DNA from: Gammaproteobacteria bacterium
GTDB lineage: Bacteria > Pseudomonadota > Gammaproteobacteria > Pseudomonadales > Pseudohongiellaceae
Direction of reading: 5' to 3'
Assembly: GCA_012960305.1 (NCBI GenBank)
Contig: DUBM01000014.1
Coordinates: 62,001-126,000, forward strand
DNA: 64,000 nt
Numbering within the stretch: the first letter of the stretch is position 1; each line of letters begins with the position of its first letter. Below, piece by piece: positions 9,100-19,979 of the stretch. The position numbers and the translations under genes are program-made. The notes beneath the pieces were generated by a model. That model saw only the letters and a list, made by a program, of their open reading frames with translations. It searched no databases and was not told the DNA's origin.

Positions 9100-10206
9100 A
9101 TGCAGACAACCAACAATCTCAATGCCACAGAAGAAATTGATGCGGCACAATCTGAATTAGCACAAGTCGAATCTGCTATAGCAGATATTGAGAGCTGGCT
9201 CAGCGAGGCCAATGAGCAACAATCTAATGAAGAAAAGAATCTCAAAGCAGCGGAAGTAGAAATTGCTGAAGTTACCAAGTCTCTCGCCACCCTAGAATTG
9301 ACTCTCGTCGGAACTCAAATTGAAATCGACTCCCTCACACTCAGAATTCATCAATTGGAATCGGATAAAGTCGAGCAAACCAAGCCATTAGAACAAGTAA
9401 TTAGAGCAGCATATATCGCTGGTGAACACAACTCATTAAAGGTGCTGCTCAATCAGGAAGACATTACCAAAAGTGGCCGACTCTTGGAATATTCCAGGAT
9501 ATTTTCTAAATTTCAGTTAACCAAAATACAAAAATACCAATCTACTCTAAAAGAACTCGCGTCCGTTAACACTCGCCTTAGTAATGAAGTTAAGGAATTA
9601 ACCTTGCAACAAGATTCCCTAATAAAACAAAATCTAGATTTGTCAGAAGCAAAGACTGCAAAACAATTAGCTCTCAGTGAATTAAATATCAATATCATTT
9701 CCCGCGCTGAAGAACTGGAACAACTGGAAGTGAATCAGCTTCAATTACAAGCCTTGATCGAAGAGATCACGCAAGCCATGGAACGAGTCCAATCAGTGGT
9801 CGACCAGCCACCATTTAATGATCAACAAGGGCAATTAAATTTACCTGTTGCAGGACCAATCATCAGTCGCTTTGGGTCCACCATCGGAGAAGGTGATTTG
9901 CAACGACAAGGAATCACCATAAGTGTTGCAGAAGGCACTCCGGTTCAGGCTGTTTACTCAGGGCGCGTTGTCTTTTCAGACTGGCTCCGTGGTGCTGGCA
10001 TGTTGGTCATCGTAGACCACGGTGACGGCTATATGAGTCTGTATGGCGCGAATCAAGCACTGGCAAAGCAGGCCGGTGACTGGGTGGAAACTGGGGATGT
10101 TGTGGCAACCTCAGGACAAGGTTCAAATACTGATACTCCCGGAATATACTTTGAGATCCGCCATCGCGGCCAAGCGCAAAATCCCTCTGGTTGGTTCAAT
10201 AACTAA
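9100..10206 (+). CDS. envC: EnvC-like murein hydrolase activator (coiled coil plus LytM/M23 domain)
   Basis: Periplasmic activator of AmiA/B-type amidases at the division septum. Residues from about 5 to 240 form long coiled coils rich in Glu, Gln and Leu. The C-terminal LytM domain (about 250-365) reads LPVAGPIISRFG, RQGITISV, VDHGDGYMSLYG and IYFEIRHRG. The first metal His of active M23 enzymes is replaced (RQGITI instead of HxGxD), as in non-catalytic EnvC. The first ATG is at 9100, but the frame upstream reads FKHRSLLVFLIAGLAA, a convincing signal peptide with no ATG, GTG or TTG in frame. The real start may be ATT at 9025 or 9028, after AGGTAG at 9014. Without that extension the protein would lack an export signal. 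Confidence 0.9.
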   Translation: MQTTNNLNATEEIDAAQSELAQVESAIADIESWLSEANEQQSNEEKNLKAAEVEIAEVTKSLATLELTLVGTQIEIDSLTLRIHQLESDKVEQTKPLEQVIRAAYIAGEHNSLKVLLNQEDITKSGRLLEYSRIFSKFQLTKIQKYQSTLKELASVNTRLSNEVKELTLQQDSLIKQNLDLSEAKTAKQLALSELNINIISRAEELEQLEVNQLQLQALIEEITQAMERVQSVVDQPPFNDQQGQLNLPVAGPIISRFGSTIGEGDLQRQGITISVAEGTPVQAVYSGRVVFSDWLRGAGMLVIVDHGDGYMSLYGANQALAKQAGDWVETGDVVATSGQGSNTDTPGIYFEIRHRGQAQNPSGWFNN

Positions 10207-10443
10207 TCTACACATCACATGAACCCGATATTTTGGCGATTATTTGAAACTATCTTGGCTGTCGCCGTTCTTATCTAGAGTTATAATTATTTTTAACAAC
10301 AATTGCCTAAACTAGCATAAACTGAAACTATTGATCATGCAGGATTAATACGCTGGACCAGACAAACGCTTCAACAGACCGAACATTTCAGTAATAGCAT
10401 TTATTTAACAGAACCACCGATTTAGGACTAGCAGGAATAACCT

Positions 10444-11829
10444 ATGAGCTTTTTCTCCACAACATTCTCCACTACATCTTCCGCGCATTTAGGCCGAGGC
10501 CTGATTAGTATTGCCAGCGCTGCGGCTTTTGCTACGTTGTTATCAGTTTCTGTTAATGCTCAACAGCAGCAAGCAGAGCCTCTGCCCTTGCCGCTAGATG
10601 AAGTACGAATGTTTACCGAAGCAATGGACCGCATTCGTATGGCTTATGTTGAAGAAATTGACGACAAGACCTTATTAGAAAACGCCATTAGAGGCATGCT
10701 TGCCGGACTCGATCCCCACTCAGCTTATATGGCTGGCAACGACTACGATAATTTACAAGAAACCACTACAGGCGAATTCGGTGGCCTGGGAATAGAAGTA
10801 GGACGAGAAGATGGTTACATTAGAGTAATCAGCCCCATCGATGACACTCCAGCCGACCGTGCTGGAATTCAAGCTGGTGACTTAATAATCCAAATAGACA
10901 ACAAGCCGTTACGTGAAATGCTTCCGCAAGAAGCAGCACAAATGATGCGTGGTGAACCGGGAACAGAAATCACGATTACTATCGCTCGCGAGGGACAAGA
11001 ACCCTTCGATCTAACAATCGTTCGTGAAGTGATTGCAGTTGCTAGTGTCCGTAGCCGCATTCTCGAGCCTGGCTATATTTATATTCGTATTCCTCAGTTT
11101 CGCGTTAACACAGGAAACGAGACCGAAGCAGAAATTGAAAAGCTCTATGAAGAACATGGAACTCTCAAAGGCATTATCCTAGATCTACGAAATAATCCGG
11201 GAGGAGTATTGCAGGCGTCCGTAGGAGTAGTTGATTCATTTATTAGCCAGGGCCGAATCGTGTACACTGAAGGCCGACTCGAAGGCAACAACCAGGAATA
11301 CAATGCCACCCGCAAAAACGTGGCAGGAGATGTTCCCGTGGTCGTTCTAATAAATAACGGCTCTGCTTCCGCCTCTGAAATTGTGGCGGGCGCGCTACAA
11401 GATCATGGTCGCGCAATAATTATGGGTACTCGGAGTTTTGGTAAAGGCTCGGTTCAAACCATTATGCCTTTATCAGAAGAGCGAGCGATCAAACTAACCA
11501 CATCACTTTACTTCACTCCAAGCGGTCGTTCGATCCAGGCCCAGGGAATTGAGCCAGACATTATTGTTGATGAAGCATTCGTAACTCGCCGCTCAAGAAA
11601 TGTTGCCCAATACAATGAGTCTGACTTACAAGGTCACTTGGAAAACGGCAATGGCACTGAAGAAGTAGACAGCAATGCCGCGATGGCTGATGCATTAATC
11701 TCTGCAGAAGAAGTTCTCGTGAATGACTATCCGCTAAACGAAGCCTTAAACGTCTTGAAAGGAATCAATGCATTCAATCCGCCGGTCGAAGCAACTGAAA
11801 CCGGCTCTTTCGCTCAACGCATAAATTAG
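10444..11829 (+). CDS. ctpA: S41 family carboxy-terminal processing peptidase
   Basis: Periplasmic serine protease that trims or degrades proteins from their C-termini, in many bacteria controlling peptidoglycan endopeptidases. 461 residues: signal peptide (about 1-40), N-terminal helical part, PDZ domain (about 107-195, GEFGGLGIEVG) and S41 catalytic domain. The Ser/Lys dyad is visible as SASASE (Ser309) and SFGKGSVQT (Lys334). It follows the envC-like gene after 237 bp. That spacer shows no gene. The his cluster is convergent downstream. Confidence 0.95.
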   Translation: MSFFSTTFSTTSSAHLGRGLISIASAAAFATLLSVSVNAQQQQAEPLPLPLDEVRMFTEAMDRIRMAYVEEIDDKTLLENAIRGMLAGLDPHSAYMAGNDYDNLQETTTGEFGGLGIEVGREDGYIRVISPIDDTPADRAGIQAGDLIIQIDNKPLREMLPQEAAQMMRGEPGTEITITIAREGQEPFDLTIVREVIAVASVRSRILEPGYIYIRIPQFRVNTGNETEAEIEKLYEEHGTLKGIILDLRNNPGGVLQASVGVVDSFISQGRIVYTEGRLEGNNQEYNATRKNVAGDVPVVVLINNGSASASEIVAGALQDHGRAIIMGTRSFGKGSVQTIMPLSEERAIKLTTSLYFTPSGRSIQAQGIEPDIIVDEAFVTRRSRNVAQYNESDLQGHLENGNGTEEVDSNAAMADALISAEEVLVNDYPLNEALNVLKGINAFNPPVEATETGSFAQRIN

Positions 11830-11912
11830 ACTTGGGCTAGATATGGAATTCCAAAATCCGAAAGAAGGATTTATGAATAAAAGATAGTTCGCAAATTGGT
11901 TGAGACCAACGA

Positions 11913-12686
11913 TTATATTCGAATTTCAATTCCTTTCTCAGCCATATAGTGTTTGGCTTCCTCAACCGAAAACTCACCAAAGTGAAAGATGCTAGCTGCC
12001 AATACTGCATCGGCCTCGCCTTCCAGAACACCGTCAACCAAATGCTGTAACGTGCCCACACCGCCAGAGGCGATTATAGGAACCCGCACGGCATTGCTCA
12101 CAGCTTTAGTCAGTGGCAAATCGAAACCTATCTTGGTGCCATCACGGTCCATGCTAGTCAGAAGTATTTCACCGGCACCGTAATTCACCATACGCTTAAC
12201 CCATTCAATGGTATCTATACCTGTTGGCTTGCGTCCGCCATGGGTGAATATCTCCCATTTCAATTCCTCTCCTTCCGCGGACACTTGTTTCGCATCCACT
12301 GCAACAACAATACATTGAGAACCAAATCTTTCGGCGGCTTCACAAACAAATTCGGGATTGATTACTGCAGCTGTATTGATTGCAACTTTATCGGCACCAG
12401 CATTCAACATAGTTCGAATATCTTCTAATGTCCGAATGCCGCCGCCAACAGTCAAAGGAATAAAAACCTGACCTGCAATTGCCTCCACTGTCGCAACAGT
12501 AGTGTCCCGACCTTCATGACTGGCGGTGATATCGAGAAAAGTTATTTCATCTGCACCAGCATCGCAGTATCGCTTAGAGATTTCTACAGGATCACCCGCA
12601 TCTCGAATGTCGAGAAACTTTACACCCTTAACTACTCTGCCATTATCGCAGTCGAGACAGGGAATAATGCGTTTAGCCAATGCCAT
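11913..12686 (-). CDS. hisF: imidazole glycerol phosphate synthase subunit HisF
   Basis: Cyclase subunit of the HisHF complex; uses ammonia from HisH to convert PRFAR to imidazole glycerol phosphate and AICAR. The 257-residue TIM barrel has the N-terminal catalytic Asp ([16 protein letters not shown]), the second catalytic Asp in VVAVDAKQ and the phosphate-binding loops LTVGGGIR and IIASGGVG. It is last in the minus-strand group hisB-hisH-hisA-hisF, with 2 bp between hisA and hisF. Confidence 0.97.
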   Translation of the reverse strand: MALAKRIIPCLDCDNGRVVKGVKFLDIRDAGDPVEISKRYCDAGADEITFLDITASHEGRDTTVATVEAIAGQVFIPLTVGGGIRTLEDIRTMLNAGADKVAINTAAVINPEFVCEAAERFGSQCIVVAVDAKQVSAEGEELKWEIFTHGGRKPTGIDTIEWVKRMVNYGAGEILLTSMDRDGTKIGFDLPLTKAVSNAVRVPIIASGGVGTLQHLVDGVLEGEADAVLAASIFHFGEFSVEEAKHYMAEKGIEIRI

Positions 12687-12688
12687 GT

Positions 12689-13435
12689 CTATACGAACCC
12701 ATCACAATAAGCCTGAGCTTGGGTTAAATCCAACTTGCCATCGTAAATGGCGCGGCCAGTAATCACACCCATAATACCGGCACCAATAGCTGTCTTTGCA
12801 ACTGCTCTAATATTGACGATATCAGCGAGTTTTGCGACACCTCCGGATGCAATAATGGGAATAGAGGATTGCTGCGCCAGCTCAACTGTCGACTTAAGGT
12901 TCACGCCCTGCATCATACCGTCACGGGCAATATCAGTGTAGACAATTGCTTGCACACCACAATCAGTAAACTTAGCCGCGAGATCAATCACGCTTAGCTC
13001 CGAAACATCAGCCCAACCTTCTGTGGCAACTTTGCCATCAAACGCATCCAAACCAACAATTACTTTGCCGGGGTACTGTTCGCAAGCTATTCGAACAAAC
13101 TCAGGGTCCTTAACTGCTTGCGTACCAATAATGACAAAACTAACTCCAGCATCTATGTAAAATTTCACGCTGTCGATATCTCGAATGCCGCCACCAATCT
13201 GTATAGGTAGTGAAGGATAGGCTTTTACAATCTCAGTAACTATCTCTGCGTTTACTGGCGTTCCTGCAAAGGCGCCATTCAAATCAACAATATGTAATCG
13301 CTTCGCACCTTTTTCTAACCATTCCCCAGCCATCTGCACAGGATCGTCAGAAAAAACCGTGGAGTCTTGCATGCGCCCCTGTCGCAGGCGTACACATTGA
13401 CCATCTTTTAAATCTATCGCTGGAATTACTAACAT
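12689..13435 (-). CDS. hisA: ProFAR isomerase HisA
   Basis: 1-(5-phosphoribosyl)-5-[(5-phosphoribosylamino)methylideneamino] imidazole-4-carboxamide isomerase, the fourth step of histidine synthesis. The 248-residue half-barrel-duplicated TIM fold shows the catalytic Asp in [15 protein letters not shown], phosphate loop IQIGGGIR, second catalytic Asp in [11 protein letters not shown] and IIASGGVA. It lies 14 bp after hisH and 2 bp before hisF, so co-translation is likely. Confidence 0.97.
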   Translation of the reverse strand: MLVIPAIDLKDGQCVRLRQGRMQDSTVFSDDPVQMAGEWLEKGAKRLHIVDLNGAFAGTPVNAEIVTEIVKAYPSLPIQIGGGIRDIDSVKFYIDAGVSFVIIGTQAVKDPEFVRIACEQYPGKVIVGLDAFDGKVATEGWADVSELSVIDLAAKFTDCGVQAIVYTDIARDGMMQGVNLKSTVELAQQSSIPIIASGGVAKLADIVNIRAVAKTAIGAGIMGVITGRAIYDGKLDLTQAQAYCDGFV

Positions 13436-13449
13436 CTCAAAATATCCAC

Positions 13450-14106
13450 TCAGGCGTTACCATCCCACTGCAAAAAATTCTTCAATAAACTGAGACCCGC
13501 CGTTTGACTCTTTTCTGGGTGAAACTGTGTGGCGAAAATATTATCAGCCGCAAGAGCTGCGACGATGTCAGTGCCATAATTTGTTTTACCTGTTACTAAA
13601 TCGGCATTAGATGTTTGTACATAGTAACTGTGAACAAAATAAAACCGACTGTTCTGAGGTACATCTTTCCACAGCGGATGATCTTGGGTTTGTGTCACTT
13701 CATTCCAACCCATGTGAGGAACTTTCAATCTTGAATTTTTCACATCGATTAAATTATCATCAAAGTATCTTACTTCACCGTCCATAAACCCAAGACAGTC
13801 AATGCCGCCATTTTCTTCGCTGCTTTTCATCAAGGCCTGCATACCAACACAAATCGCCAACACGGGTTTCGATTGCATCGCCTCTGCGACAATCTTCCCG
13901 ACGTTAAGTCGCTTGATTTCAGCCATGCAATCACGAATTGCGCCGACTCCTGGAAAGATCACTCTATCGGCTGAAGCAATTAAGTCTGGGTCTGGGGTCA
14001 CCAGCACCTCAATTTCTTCACCCAACTCACGGCCGACATGTTCCACTGCTTTAGCAACAGAATGAAGATTACCCATACCGTAGTCGATGACTGCAATCTT
14101 GTTCAT
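13450..14106 (-). CDS. hisH: imidazole glycerol phosphate synthase glutaminase subunit HisH
   Basis: Class I glutamine amidotransferase that supplies ammonia to HisF. Visible are [14 protein letters not shown] at the N-terminus, the nucleophile Cys in AICVGMQAL (the common form is GICLGMQ) and His/Glu in [10 protein letters not shown]. The open frame extends upstream to a TTG at 14193, but the extra 29 residues are unlike HisH. ATG at 14106 gives the canonical [10 protein letters not shown] start, so I use it (218 residues). Confidence 0.95.
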   Translation of the reverse strand: MNKIAVIDYGMGNLHSVAKAVEHVGRELGEEIEVLVTPDPDLIASADRVIFPGVGAIRDCMAEIKRLNVGKIVAEAMQSKPVLAICVGMQALMKSSEENGGIDCLGFMDGEVRYFDDNLIDVKNSRLKVPHMGWNEVTQTQDHPLWKDVPQNSRFYFVHSYYVQTSNADLVTGKTNYGTDIVAALAADNIFATQFHPEKSQTAGLSLLKNFLQWDGNA

Positions 14107-14198
14107 AGTGAGAGTTGAGCTAGCAAAATGGTTTGCCGATACGCTATCGTGAAAGGCTTCGCTATTTACAATTAGCTCCGCCGCTCTATTCAATAACT

Positions 14199-14789
14199 CT
14201 ATAGAGAACCCTTAGTAGAAGGAATTACCCCGGCCTGTCTTGCGTCAGCTTCAATGGCCATGCGAACTGCCCGCCCGAAAGCCTTGAAGATAGTCTCAAT
14301 TTGATGATGCGAGTTTTTACCGCGAAGATTATCAATATGCAACGTCACCAGTGCATGATTAACGAAACCCTGAAAGAATTCGTGAAACAAATCCACATCA
14401 AAAGCGCCTACAGTGCCTTTAGCAAACTGCACGTGATAATCCAAGCCAGGTCGGCCGGAAAAATCGATCACGACTCGAGACAGCGCCTCATCGAGAGGCA
14501 CATAGGCATGCCCATAGCGACGAATACCAGTCTTATCTAATGCCTTGTCGAAAGCCTGACCTAAAGTAATGCCAATATCTTCTACCGTGTGGTGGGCATC
14601 GATCTCCAAATCACCGACAGCCCTGACCTTCAGGTCAATTAGGCCGTGGCGGGCAATCTGATCGAGCATGTGGTCAAGAAATGGCAAACCTGTCTCAACA
14701 TCCAGCTTGCCCGAACCATCCAGATTAAGATCGATCTTAATTTGAGTTTCTTTGGTATTTCGTTCAACTGACGCTTTACGCATGGTCAT
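14199..14789 (-). CDS. hisB: imidazoleglycerol-phosphate dehydratase
   Basis: Mn-dependent dehydratase of histidine synthesis (monofunctional form, without the phosphatase domain of E. coli HisB). The two His-rich metal motifs are present: [11 protein letters not shown] near residue 70 and GKNSHHQIE near residue 165, with [13 protein letters not shown] before them. The open frame starts at 14846, but the first 19 residues are not family-like. ATG 14789 ([15 protein letters not shown]) or 14783 gives about 195 residues, the family length. First gene of the minus-strand his group. Confidence 0.95.
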   Translation of the reverse strand: MTMRKASVERNTKETQIKIDLNLDGSGKLDVETGLPFLDHMLDQIARHGLIDLKVRAVGDLEIDAHHTVEDIGITLGQAFDKALDKTGIRRYGHAYVPLDEALSRVVIDFSGRPGLDYHVQFAKGTVGAFDVDLFHEFFQGFVNHALVTLHIDNLRGKNSHHQIETIFKAFGRAVRMAIEADARQAGVIPSTKGSL

Positions 14790-15104
14790 AGTTACAGCTA
14801 TAAATGGCAGAAACTTCCTGTAGTGAAGTGTTGTTAGGAAAAACACGAATATCTAAGAAGCGGGCATTATAATGCCCGCTCAATTGCATTGAAAGCTGTA
14901 TTGATAGCGCTAATGTCTCCTGAGGGCCCTAAATTGGGACTATCAGCTTATTGTGTGGCAGATTGTTGGCCTCATTCTTTAATAGTCTCATTGTCCAAGA
15001 ACTGCTTATCGCGATCATCGTGCATGTACATTTCCAATCCGGTAAACTAATTAGATCCCAGAGAGTTGTTAGCAAGATAACCCTATCACTTAACTGCAGA
15101 TCCC

Positions 15105-17192
15105 ATGTTAAAAAGAGTCTTAAAAGTTCTCGGCGTATTTGTTGTACTCGTCATAATCTCAGTAATGCTGCTGATCAATTCGGTAAATACCGAGACTAAT
15201 AAGCGAGCGATCCAGGACGCAGTTCTCACCGCCACCGGTTACGAGCTCACGATTGCCGGTGATATTGACGTAAATTTCTTCCCTTCCATTGGGCTGACTC
15301 TAAATGATGTTCGGCTAAGAAATCCCGCTGCCCCCCAAGAGCTGGCCTCTACCACTGCTGCAATTTTAACTGTTGATATGAGAGCGCTATTTAGTGGCAA
15401 CTTACTAGTCCAAGAACTCAGCACTAATGATTTTCATATCAATTATTTTATAGATGCAGAAGGCCAAAGTATTTGGGATATTGATCATGAGCTAGAAACG
15501 TCCAGCGCAGTAGGTTCTGTGATAACAGATGCAACGACAACATCGTTAGAATTCAGTGATAACGAACTCAATAACGATATCGCCACCGTGTCTTTCGAAC
15601 GCATTCAAATTTCCAACGCGAGCATCGATATACAGGATATTTCTCAAGGGACACGCTACAACATTAATAATTTAAATTTGGACAGTCGTGATACCAATAT
15701 AGAAGGAAGACCTTTCGTCATAAATCTGACTTTTGATTTCCTAAATTATGATGCAGCCGTCGGCGAAACTCTACCAACTGCAATGGGATTACAGAGCAAT
15801 GTGGTTGCCGACATTAATCAAGGAAACATCAGCTTAAGCGATATCAATCTTAGTCTTACGCCAATGCTACTGCAGGGAAATTTTGCTCTTAGTGACTTAA
15901 ACAACACAATGACTTACCAAGGGAAAATGGCCTCAAATAGTTTTGATGTCATTGGCTTATTACAAACTCTGGGCTTGGTTGAGGAGAGTGAAGAATTTAC
16001 GGGCGCCATCGTCGGTAGCTCTAATTCTCCACCACTCATCAACTTCGGGTTTTCCTTCAGCGGTAATCAAGAACAAATGTCTATTCCTGACTTTACTGCC
16101 TCATTAGGATCTACAGAAGTAGAAGCCGATGCGACAGTGAGATTCGCCACAAATTTTTCTCCAACAAACATTAGTTACGACCTTAAAACAAATTTATTAG
16201 ATTTAACTCCTTTCCTGTCGAATGACGATGCTGAAAGTGATCAGGACGGAGAAAAAGCAGAAGATATTCAACTTATTGCCAACGAGCCACCCGCTCAACC
16301 GTCTAAAATTGAGCTACCACTCGAACTACTAAATACCATTAACCTTCTCGGTAGCGTTTCTGTTGAATCTATTACTGCTAATGAATTTGATTTTACTGAT
16401 ATCAACATGTTCACCAATATTGAAAATGGTGTGCTTGATATTGAGATCCAGCCCATCAGTGCATTCGACGGTACAATTGAAGGCGCGATAAGACTCGACG
16501 GACTAGGCAGACTCTCCACCCAGTTCGTAGCCAGTGAGCTCGGTATTACTGACCTGGCTCCTTCTATTTCAAGATTCGAATCGATAACAGGAAAATTGGG
16601 AGCCTTAGTAGACCTGCAGGCTCAGGGCTCAACCACTAACGATCTAATGGACTCACTCAGTGGCTCGACCAGCTTCATCGTCTATGAAAGCAACGTGAAT
16701 ATCGGCCTCATCAAGCAAGTATTCACCGCTATCGCTGCTCTTAGCCCCAGAGAATTTTCTGTTGATCAATGGCCTGACGTAATTCAATACAATGAATTGA
16801 ATGGCTACATTGGATTTGAAAATGGAATCAGTGAGGGTCAGCAAGTTAATTTGCGCATGGACAATATAGACATAAGTGGCACGGGCGGCATAGACATCGA
16901 TGCTGCGACATTCGACTATGAATTAACGTTTACAGTTCTCGGCGGCGAACATAGTCAAACTATCCCCATCGATACTCTATATCATCATGTGCCCTGGCCA
17001 GTTAGATGTAATGCCGCGTTCTCCGATGCAATCACCCAATACTGCCGTCCAGATTTTGAAGCAGTGCGAGAAGTCTTTTCTCAGTTAGGTAGGAATGCTT
17101 TTCGAGAGTATTTGGAAGATACTCTTACTGATAGGTTATCTGAGGACCTGCAAGAGGCGGGTCGCGGAATCCTGCGAAGAATATTCAACTAG
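15105..17192 (+). CDS. AsmA family protein
   Basis: Large envelope protein of the AsmA/TamB-like bridge family, thought to support lipid transport or outer-membrane biogenesis. 695 residues: one N-terminal membrane anchor (about residues 4-26), an AsmA N-terminal domain with GYELTIAGDIDVNFFPSIGL and a long beta-rich periplasmic body. The AsmA C-terminal part includes GLGRLSTQF and VNIGLIKQVFTAI, then a short helical tail. Family AsmA proteins bear the same order just before mutY in Pseudomonas, which supports the call. Start ATG at 15105. Only 32 bp separate it from mutY. Confidence 0.92.
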   Translation: MLKRVLKVLGVFVVLVIISVMLLINSVNTETNKRAIQDAVLTATGYELTIAGDIDVNFFPSIGLTLNDVRLRNPAAPQELASTTAAILTVDMRALFSGNLLVQELSTNDFHINYFIDAEGQSIWDIDHELETSSAVGSVITDATTTSLEFSDNELNNDIATVSFERIQISNASIDIQDISQGTRYNINNLNLDSRDTNIEGRPFVINLTFDFLNYDAAVGETLPTAMGLQSNVVADINQGNISLSDINLSLTPMLLQGNFALSDLNNTMTYQGKMASNSFDVIGLLQTLGLVEESEEFTGAIVGSSNSPPLINFGFSFSGNQEQMSIPDFTASLGSTEVEADATVRFATNFSPTNISYDLKTNLLDLTPFLSNDDAESDQDGEKAEDIQLIANEPPAQPSKIELPLELLNTINLLGSVSVESITANEFDFTDINMFTNIENGVLDIEIQPISAFDGTIEGAIRLDGLGRLSTQFVASELGITDLAPSISRFESITGKLGALVDLQAQGSTTNDLMDSLSGSTSFIVYESNVNIGLIKQVFTAIAALSPREFSVDQWPDVIQYNELNGYIGFENGISEGQQVNLRMDNIDISGTGGIDIDAATFDYELTFTVLGGEHSQTIPIDTLYHHVPWPVRCNAAFSDAITQYCRPDFEAVREVFSQLGRNAFREYLEDTLTDRLSEDLQEAGRGILRRIFN

Positions 17193-17224
17193 TTTCTGAT
17201 ATTTCAATACCGGCGCCCAAACCA

Positions 17225-18262
17225 TTGACCAACTCGTTTTCAAGGAAAATATTACATTGGTTTGATAGCCATGGTCGCCATGATTTGCCTTGGCAAGAAA
17301 ACTCAACTCCGTATCGCGTCTGGGTTTCTGAAATCATGTTACAGCAAACCCAAGTTTCTACAGTCATACCTTACTACAAACGTTTTACAAAAATATTTCC
17401 TACAGTAAAGTCCTTAGCTACTGCCGAGTCGGATCAAGTCTTACATTTATGGACAGGGCTCGGATATTACGCTCGAGCAAGGAATTTACATAAGACCGCT
17501 CAAATAATTCAATCTATCTTCGAAGGAAGTTTCCCAAACTCTGTTGCAGATTTAATAGAACTGCCCGGCATAGGTCGATCCACTGCGGGAGCAATTGTGG
17601 CACTCTCAATGAATGTTCCAGCAACAATATTGGATGGCAATGTAAAGCGTGTACTCACGCGAAACTTCGCAATCTCGGGATGGCCAGAGCAAGGAAAAAT
17701 AAAACAACAATTATGGGATATCGCCGAAAACCTAACACCAAAAGAAAGAGTAAAAGATTATACCCAAGCAATTATGGACTTGGGGGCTACCGTTTGTACT
17801 CGTTCAAAACCTTCTTGCTTTTCATGCCCACTCAACAAAAACTGCATCGCTTTCAATGACAATTCTATTTCTAAATTCCCAGGTAAGAAACCGAGGAGAA
17901 CCTTACCAGTTAAATCCCTAGTAATGTTTGTTTTACAAAGCCCCACAGGAGAGATTTTATTGGAAAAACGTCCCCCATCTGGTATCTGGGGCTCGCTCTA
18001 TTCTTTACCAGAAAGTAAATCTGCTGAAGAATTACCTCAGCTGAATCATATTAGTTTCAAGAGAAGCGAGAATTGGGCTCTGCCTCCTCTTCGCCATACT
18101 TTTTCTCACTACCATTTAGATATACAACCAGTGCTCTTTAAAGCAACACAGAAAATAAATAGCATAGCTGATTCGGATCGATGGCTCTGGTATCCTCTAG
18201 ATCATTCAATAGAAGTCGGGCTAGCAGCACCTGTCAAGAAGTTGCTCTCATCTCTTACATAG
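17225..18262 (+). CDS. mutY: A/G-specific adenine glycosylase MutY
   Basis: Removes adenine mispaired with 8-oxoguanine. Catalytic Glu is in [12 protein letters not shown] (about residue 38). The helix-hairpin-helix [12 protein letters not shown] is followed by the catalytic Asp in [11 protein letters not shown]. The [4Fe-4S] cluster cysteines follow the C-x6-C-x2-C-x5-C pattern ([17 protein letters not shown]). A NUDIX-like C-terminal domain (about 230-340) recognises 8-oxoG. 345 residues is standard. The start is TTG at 17225; no ATG is available in the right place. Followed by yggX as in E. coli and Pseudomonas. Confidence 0.96.
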   Translation: MTNSFSRKILHWFDSHGRHDLPWQENSTPYRVWVSEIMLQQTQVSTVIPYYKRFTKIFPTVKSLATAESDQVLHLWTGLGYYARARNLHKTAQIIQSIFEGSFPNSVADLIELPGIGRSTAGAIVALSMNVPATILDGNVKRVLTRNFAISGWPEQGKIKQQLWDIAENLTPKERVKDYTQAIMDLGATVCTRSKPSCFSCPLNKNCIAFNDNSISKFPGKKPRRTLPVKSLVMFVLQSPTGEILLEKRPPSGIWGSLYSLPESKSAEELPQLNHISFKRSENWALPPLRHTFSHYHLDIQPVLFKATQKINSIADSDRWLWYPLDHSIEVGLAAPVKKLLSSLT

Positions 18263-18278
18263 AAAAATAGGAAAACTC

Positions 18279-18551
18279 ATGACCCGCATGGTCCAATGCA
18301 AAAAGTATGATCAGGAACTTCCAGGATTGCTTGTACCTCCCTACCCTGGAAAGAAAGGCCAGGAAATCTACGATTCCGTGTCCGAAAAAGCTTGGCAAGA
18401 ATGGCAGTCACAACAAACCATGCTCATTAATGAGAAACAGCTAAGCATGATGAATCCTGACGACAGAAAATATCTTCAGACGGAGATGGACAAGTTCTTA
18501 AAAAACGAAGATTTCGATCAAGCGGAGGGGTACGTCCCCCCAAGCGAGTAA
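18279..18551 (+). CDS. yggX: Fe(2+)-trafficking protein YggX
   Basis: Small cytoplasmic protein linked to iron handling and protection of Fe-S enzymes from oxidation. The 90 residues begin [16 protein letters not shown] and contain [19 protein letters not shown] and [19 protein letters not shown], all family signatures. It starts 16 bp after mutY behind an AGGAAAA ribosome site, so the two are likely one operon; the MutY cluster is a plausible beneficiary. Confidence 0.97.
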   Translation: MTRMVQCKKYDQELPGLLVPPYPGKKGQEIYDSVSEKAWQEWQSQQTMLINEKQLSMMNPDDRKYLQTEMDKFLKNEDFDQAEGYVPPSE

Positions 18552-18692
18552 ATTTCGTGCTTTCTTGACTCAAAAGCTCGAATTCTATTTAATACGCCGC
18601 TCGCTCTAGCCAGCTGGAGCTAAAATCAATCGCTGATTTCAAGCTTTGCCAGGCCAATTAAGAAATTGAGTTTTAAGCGCAACAGGTAAAAT

Positions 18693-18768
<76 letters not shown>

Positions 18769-19109
18769 TCTCTTAGTAACAACGCGGTAGTCAACGTAAC
18801 AAAAACCTCGCTATAAACCCTATATATATAGTATATCTTGCTAAGTCCCGACATTCCCCCTCGAGGGCTCTCTCTACGCCGATATTCTCTGTAACTGCTC
18901 ATTCGGAACGTACCCACCAAGTGCTGTTGCTACGCTTACTTAATCTTAATATATCAACAGGTTAAAATCAGATGTATCTGGTTATTCTATCTGGATGAGA
19001 GTAATGTCGAACTAAAACCCTAGGCGGGTATTTTCTATTTTTAATCGGTAATGGCCGATTATAAATAGTCTTAGTCAGATATTCATAAATTCGTGTTGCA
19101 AATCTATAA
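18769..19109. other. intergenic region at the start of island 1
   Basis: 341 bp between tRNA-Phe and ureD without a supported gene; no integrase or integrase relic is recognisable here. The region is AT-rich (a TATATATA run near 18823). It contains an inverted repeat at 19035-19068: arms CTATTTTTAATCGG and CCGATTATAAATAG, 13 of 14 bases paired, 6-base spacer. This could be an operator or a hairpin 41 bp before ureD. No NtrC or sigma-54 pattern was found. Confidence 0.6.
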
Positions 19110-19937
19110 ATGCCTTCATCTAATTGGGTAGCAAATCTAAACCTTAATTTCCGCTGTATTGACGGACATAGTCGCCTGATAAATCCCTCCCATAGCGGGC
19201 CACTGAGAGTTCAGAGGCCTTTCTACCCTGAAGGCAAGTCACTCGCTCATCTGTATCTACTTCACCCTCCAGGTGGAGTTGTCGGCGGGGATCGCTTGCA
19301 GATTGATACACTTGTCAGCGAGAACTCACAGAGTTTAATAACGACTCCTGGCGCAACCAAAATTTACCGCTCTGATTCAAAGCGGGCCTATATAGATCAA
19401 AATATTAGCCTAGAGAATTGCGCCACCCTGGAGTGGCTTCCGCAGGAAACAATTATTTTCGATGGAGCGTTTGCAGATTCTACTACTCGGATCAACCTGG
19501 GTCAGGACTCAAAATTTATTGCCTGGGAGATTATCTGTTTTGGTCGTCCAGGTGCCAATGAGCTATTTGAGCACGGCGATGTGAGAATGAACCTGGAAAT
19601 ATGGCGCAGTGGTTTGCCAGTCTGGTTAGACAGAGGCGTATTTTCAACCGAGTCAAAATTCGGCTCGAAATTTCACTCTGCCTGGGGATTAAACTCATTT
19701 CCAGTCATGGCGACCATGGTAGCAGCACCTTGTAATCAACAGATGATTGATTCACTAAGCGAACAAAATTTGTTAAAGGGTAGCTATACGATTAGTCTAG
19801 TTGAAGACCTTTTGGTATGCAGATATATTGGCGCGTGCACGCAAGAAGCAAAATCTTGCTTTGTTGAAATATGGTCACAACTTAGACCTGGTTTGTTAAA
19901 TAGACCTCCGTGCCCTCCGCGAGTGTGGAGTACCTGA
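19110..19937 (+). CDS. ureD: urease accessory protein UreD
   Basis: Scaffold that, with UreF and UreG, delivers nickel to apo-urease. 275 residues with LHPPGGVVGGDRL near 55-67, SLITTPGATKIYRS, LEWLPQETIIFDGA and CFGRPGANELFEHG, all family-typical. First gene of ureDABCEFG, with ureA starting 42 bp later. The ATG at 19110 lies behind a weak ribosome site. Confidence 0.95.
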   Translation: MPSSNWVANLNLNFRCIDGHSRLINPSHSGPLRVQRPFYPEGKSLAHLYLLHPPGGVVGGDRLQIDTLVSENSQSLITTPGATKIYRSDSKRAYIDQNISLENCATLEWLPQETIIFDGAFADSTTRINLGQDSKFIAWEIICFGRPGANELFEHGDVRMNLEIWRSGLPVWLDRGVFSTESKFGSKFHSAWGLNSFPVMATMVAAPCNQQMIDSLSEQNLLKGSYTISLVEDLLVCRYIGACTQEAKSCFVEIWSQLRPGLLNRPPCPPRVWST

Positions 19938-19979
19938 TACCTTGAAGTTATTCGCTTATGCAATTGAAGAGGAATTCAA

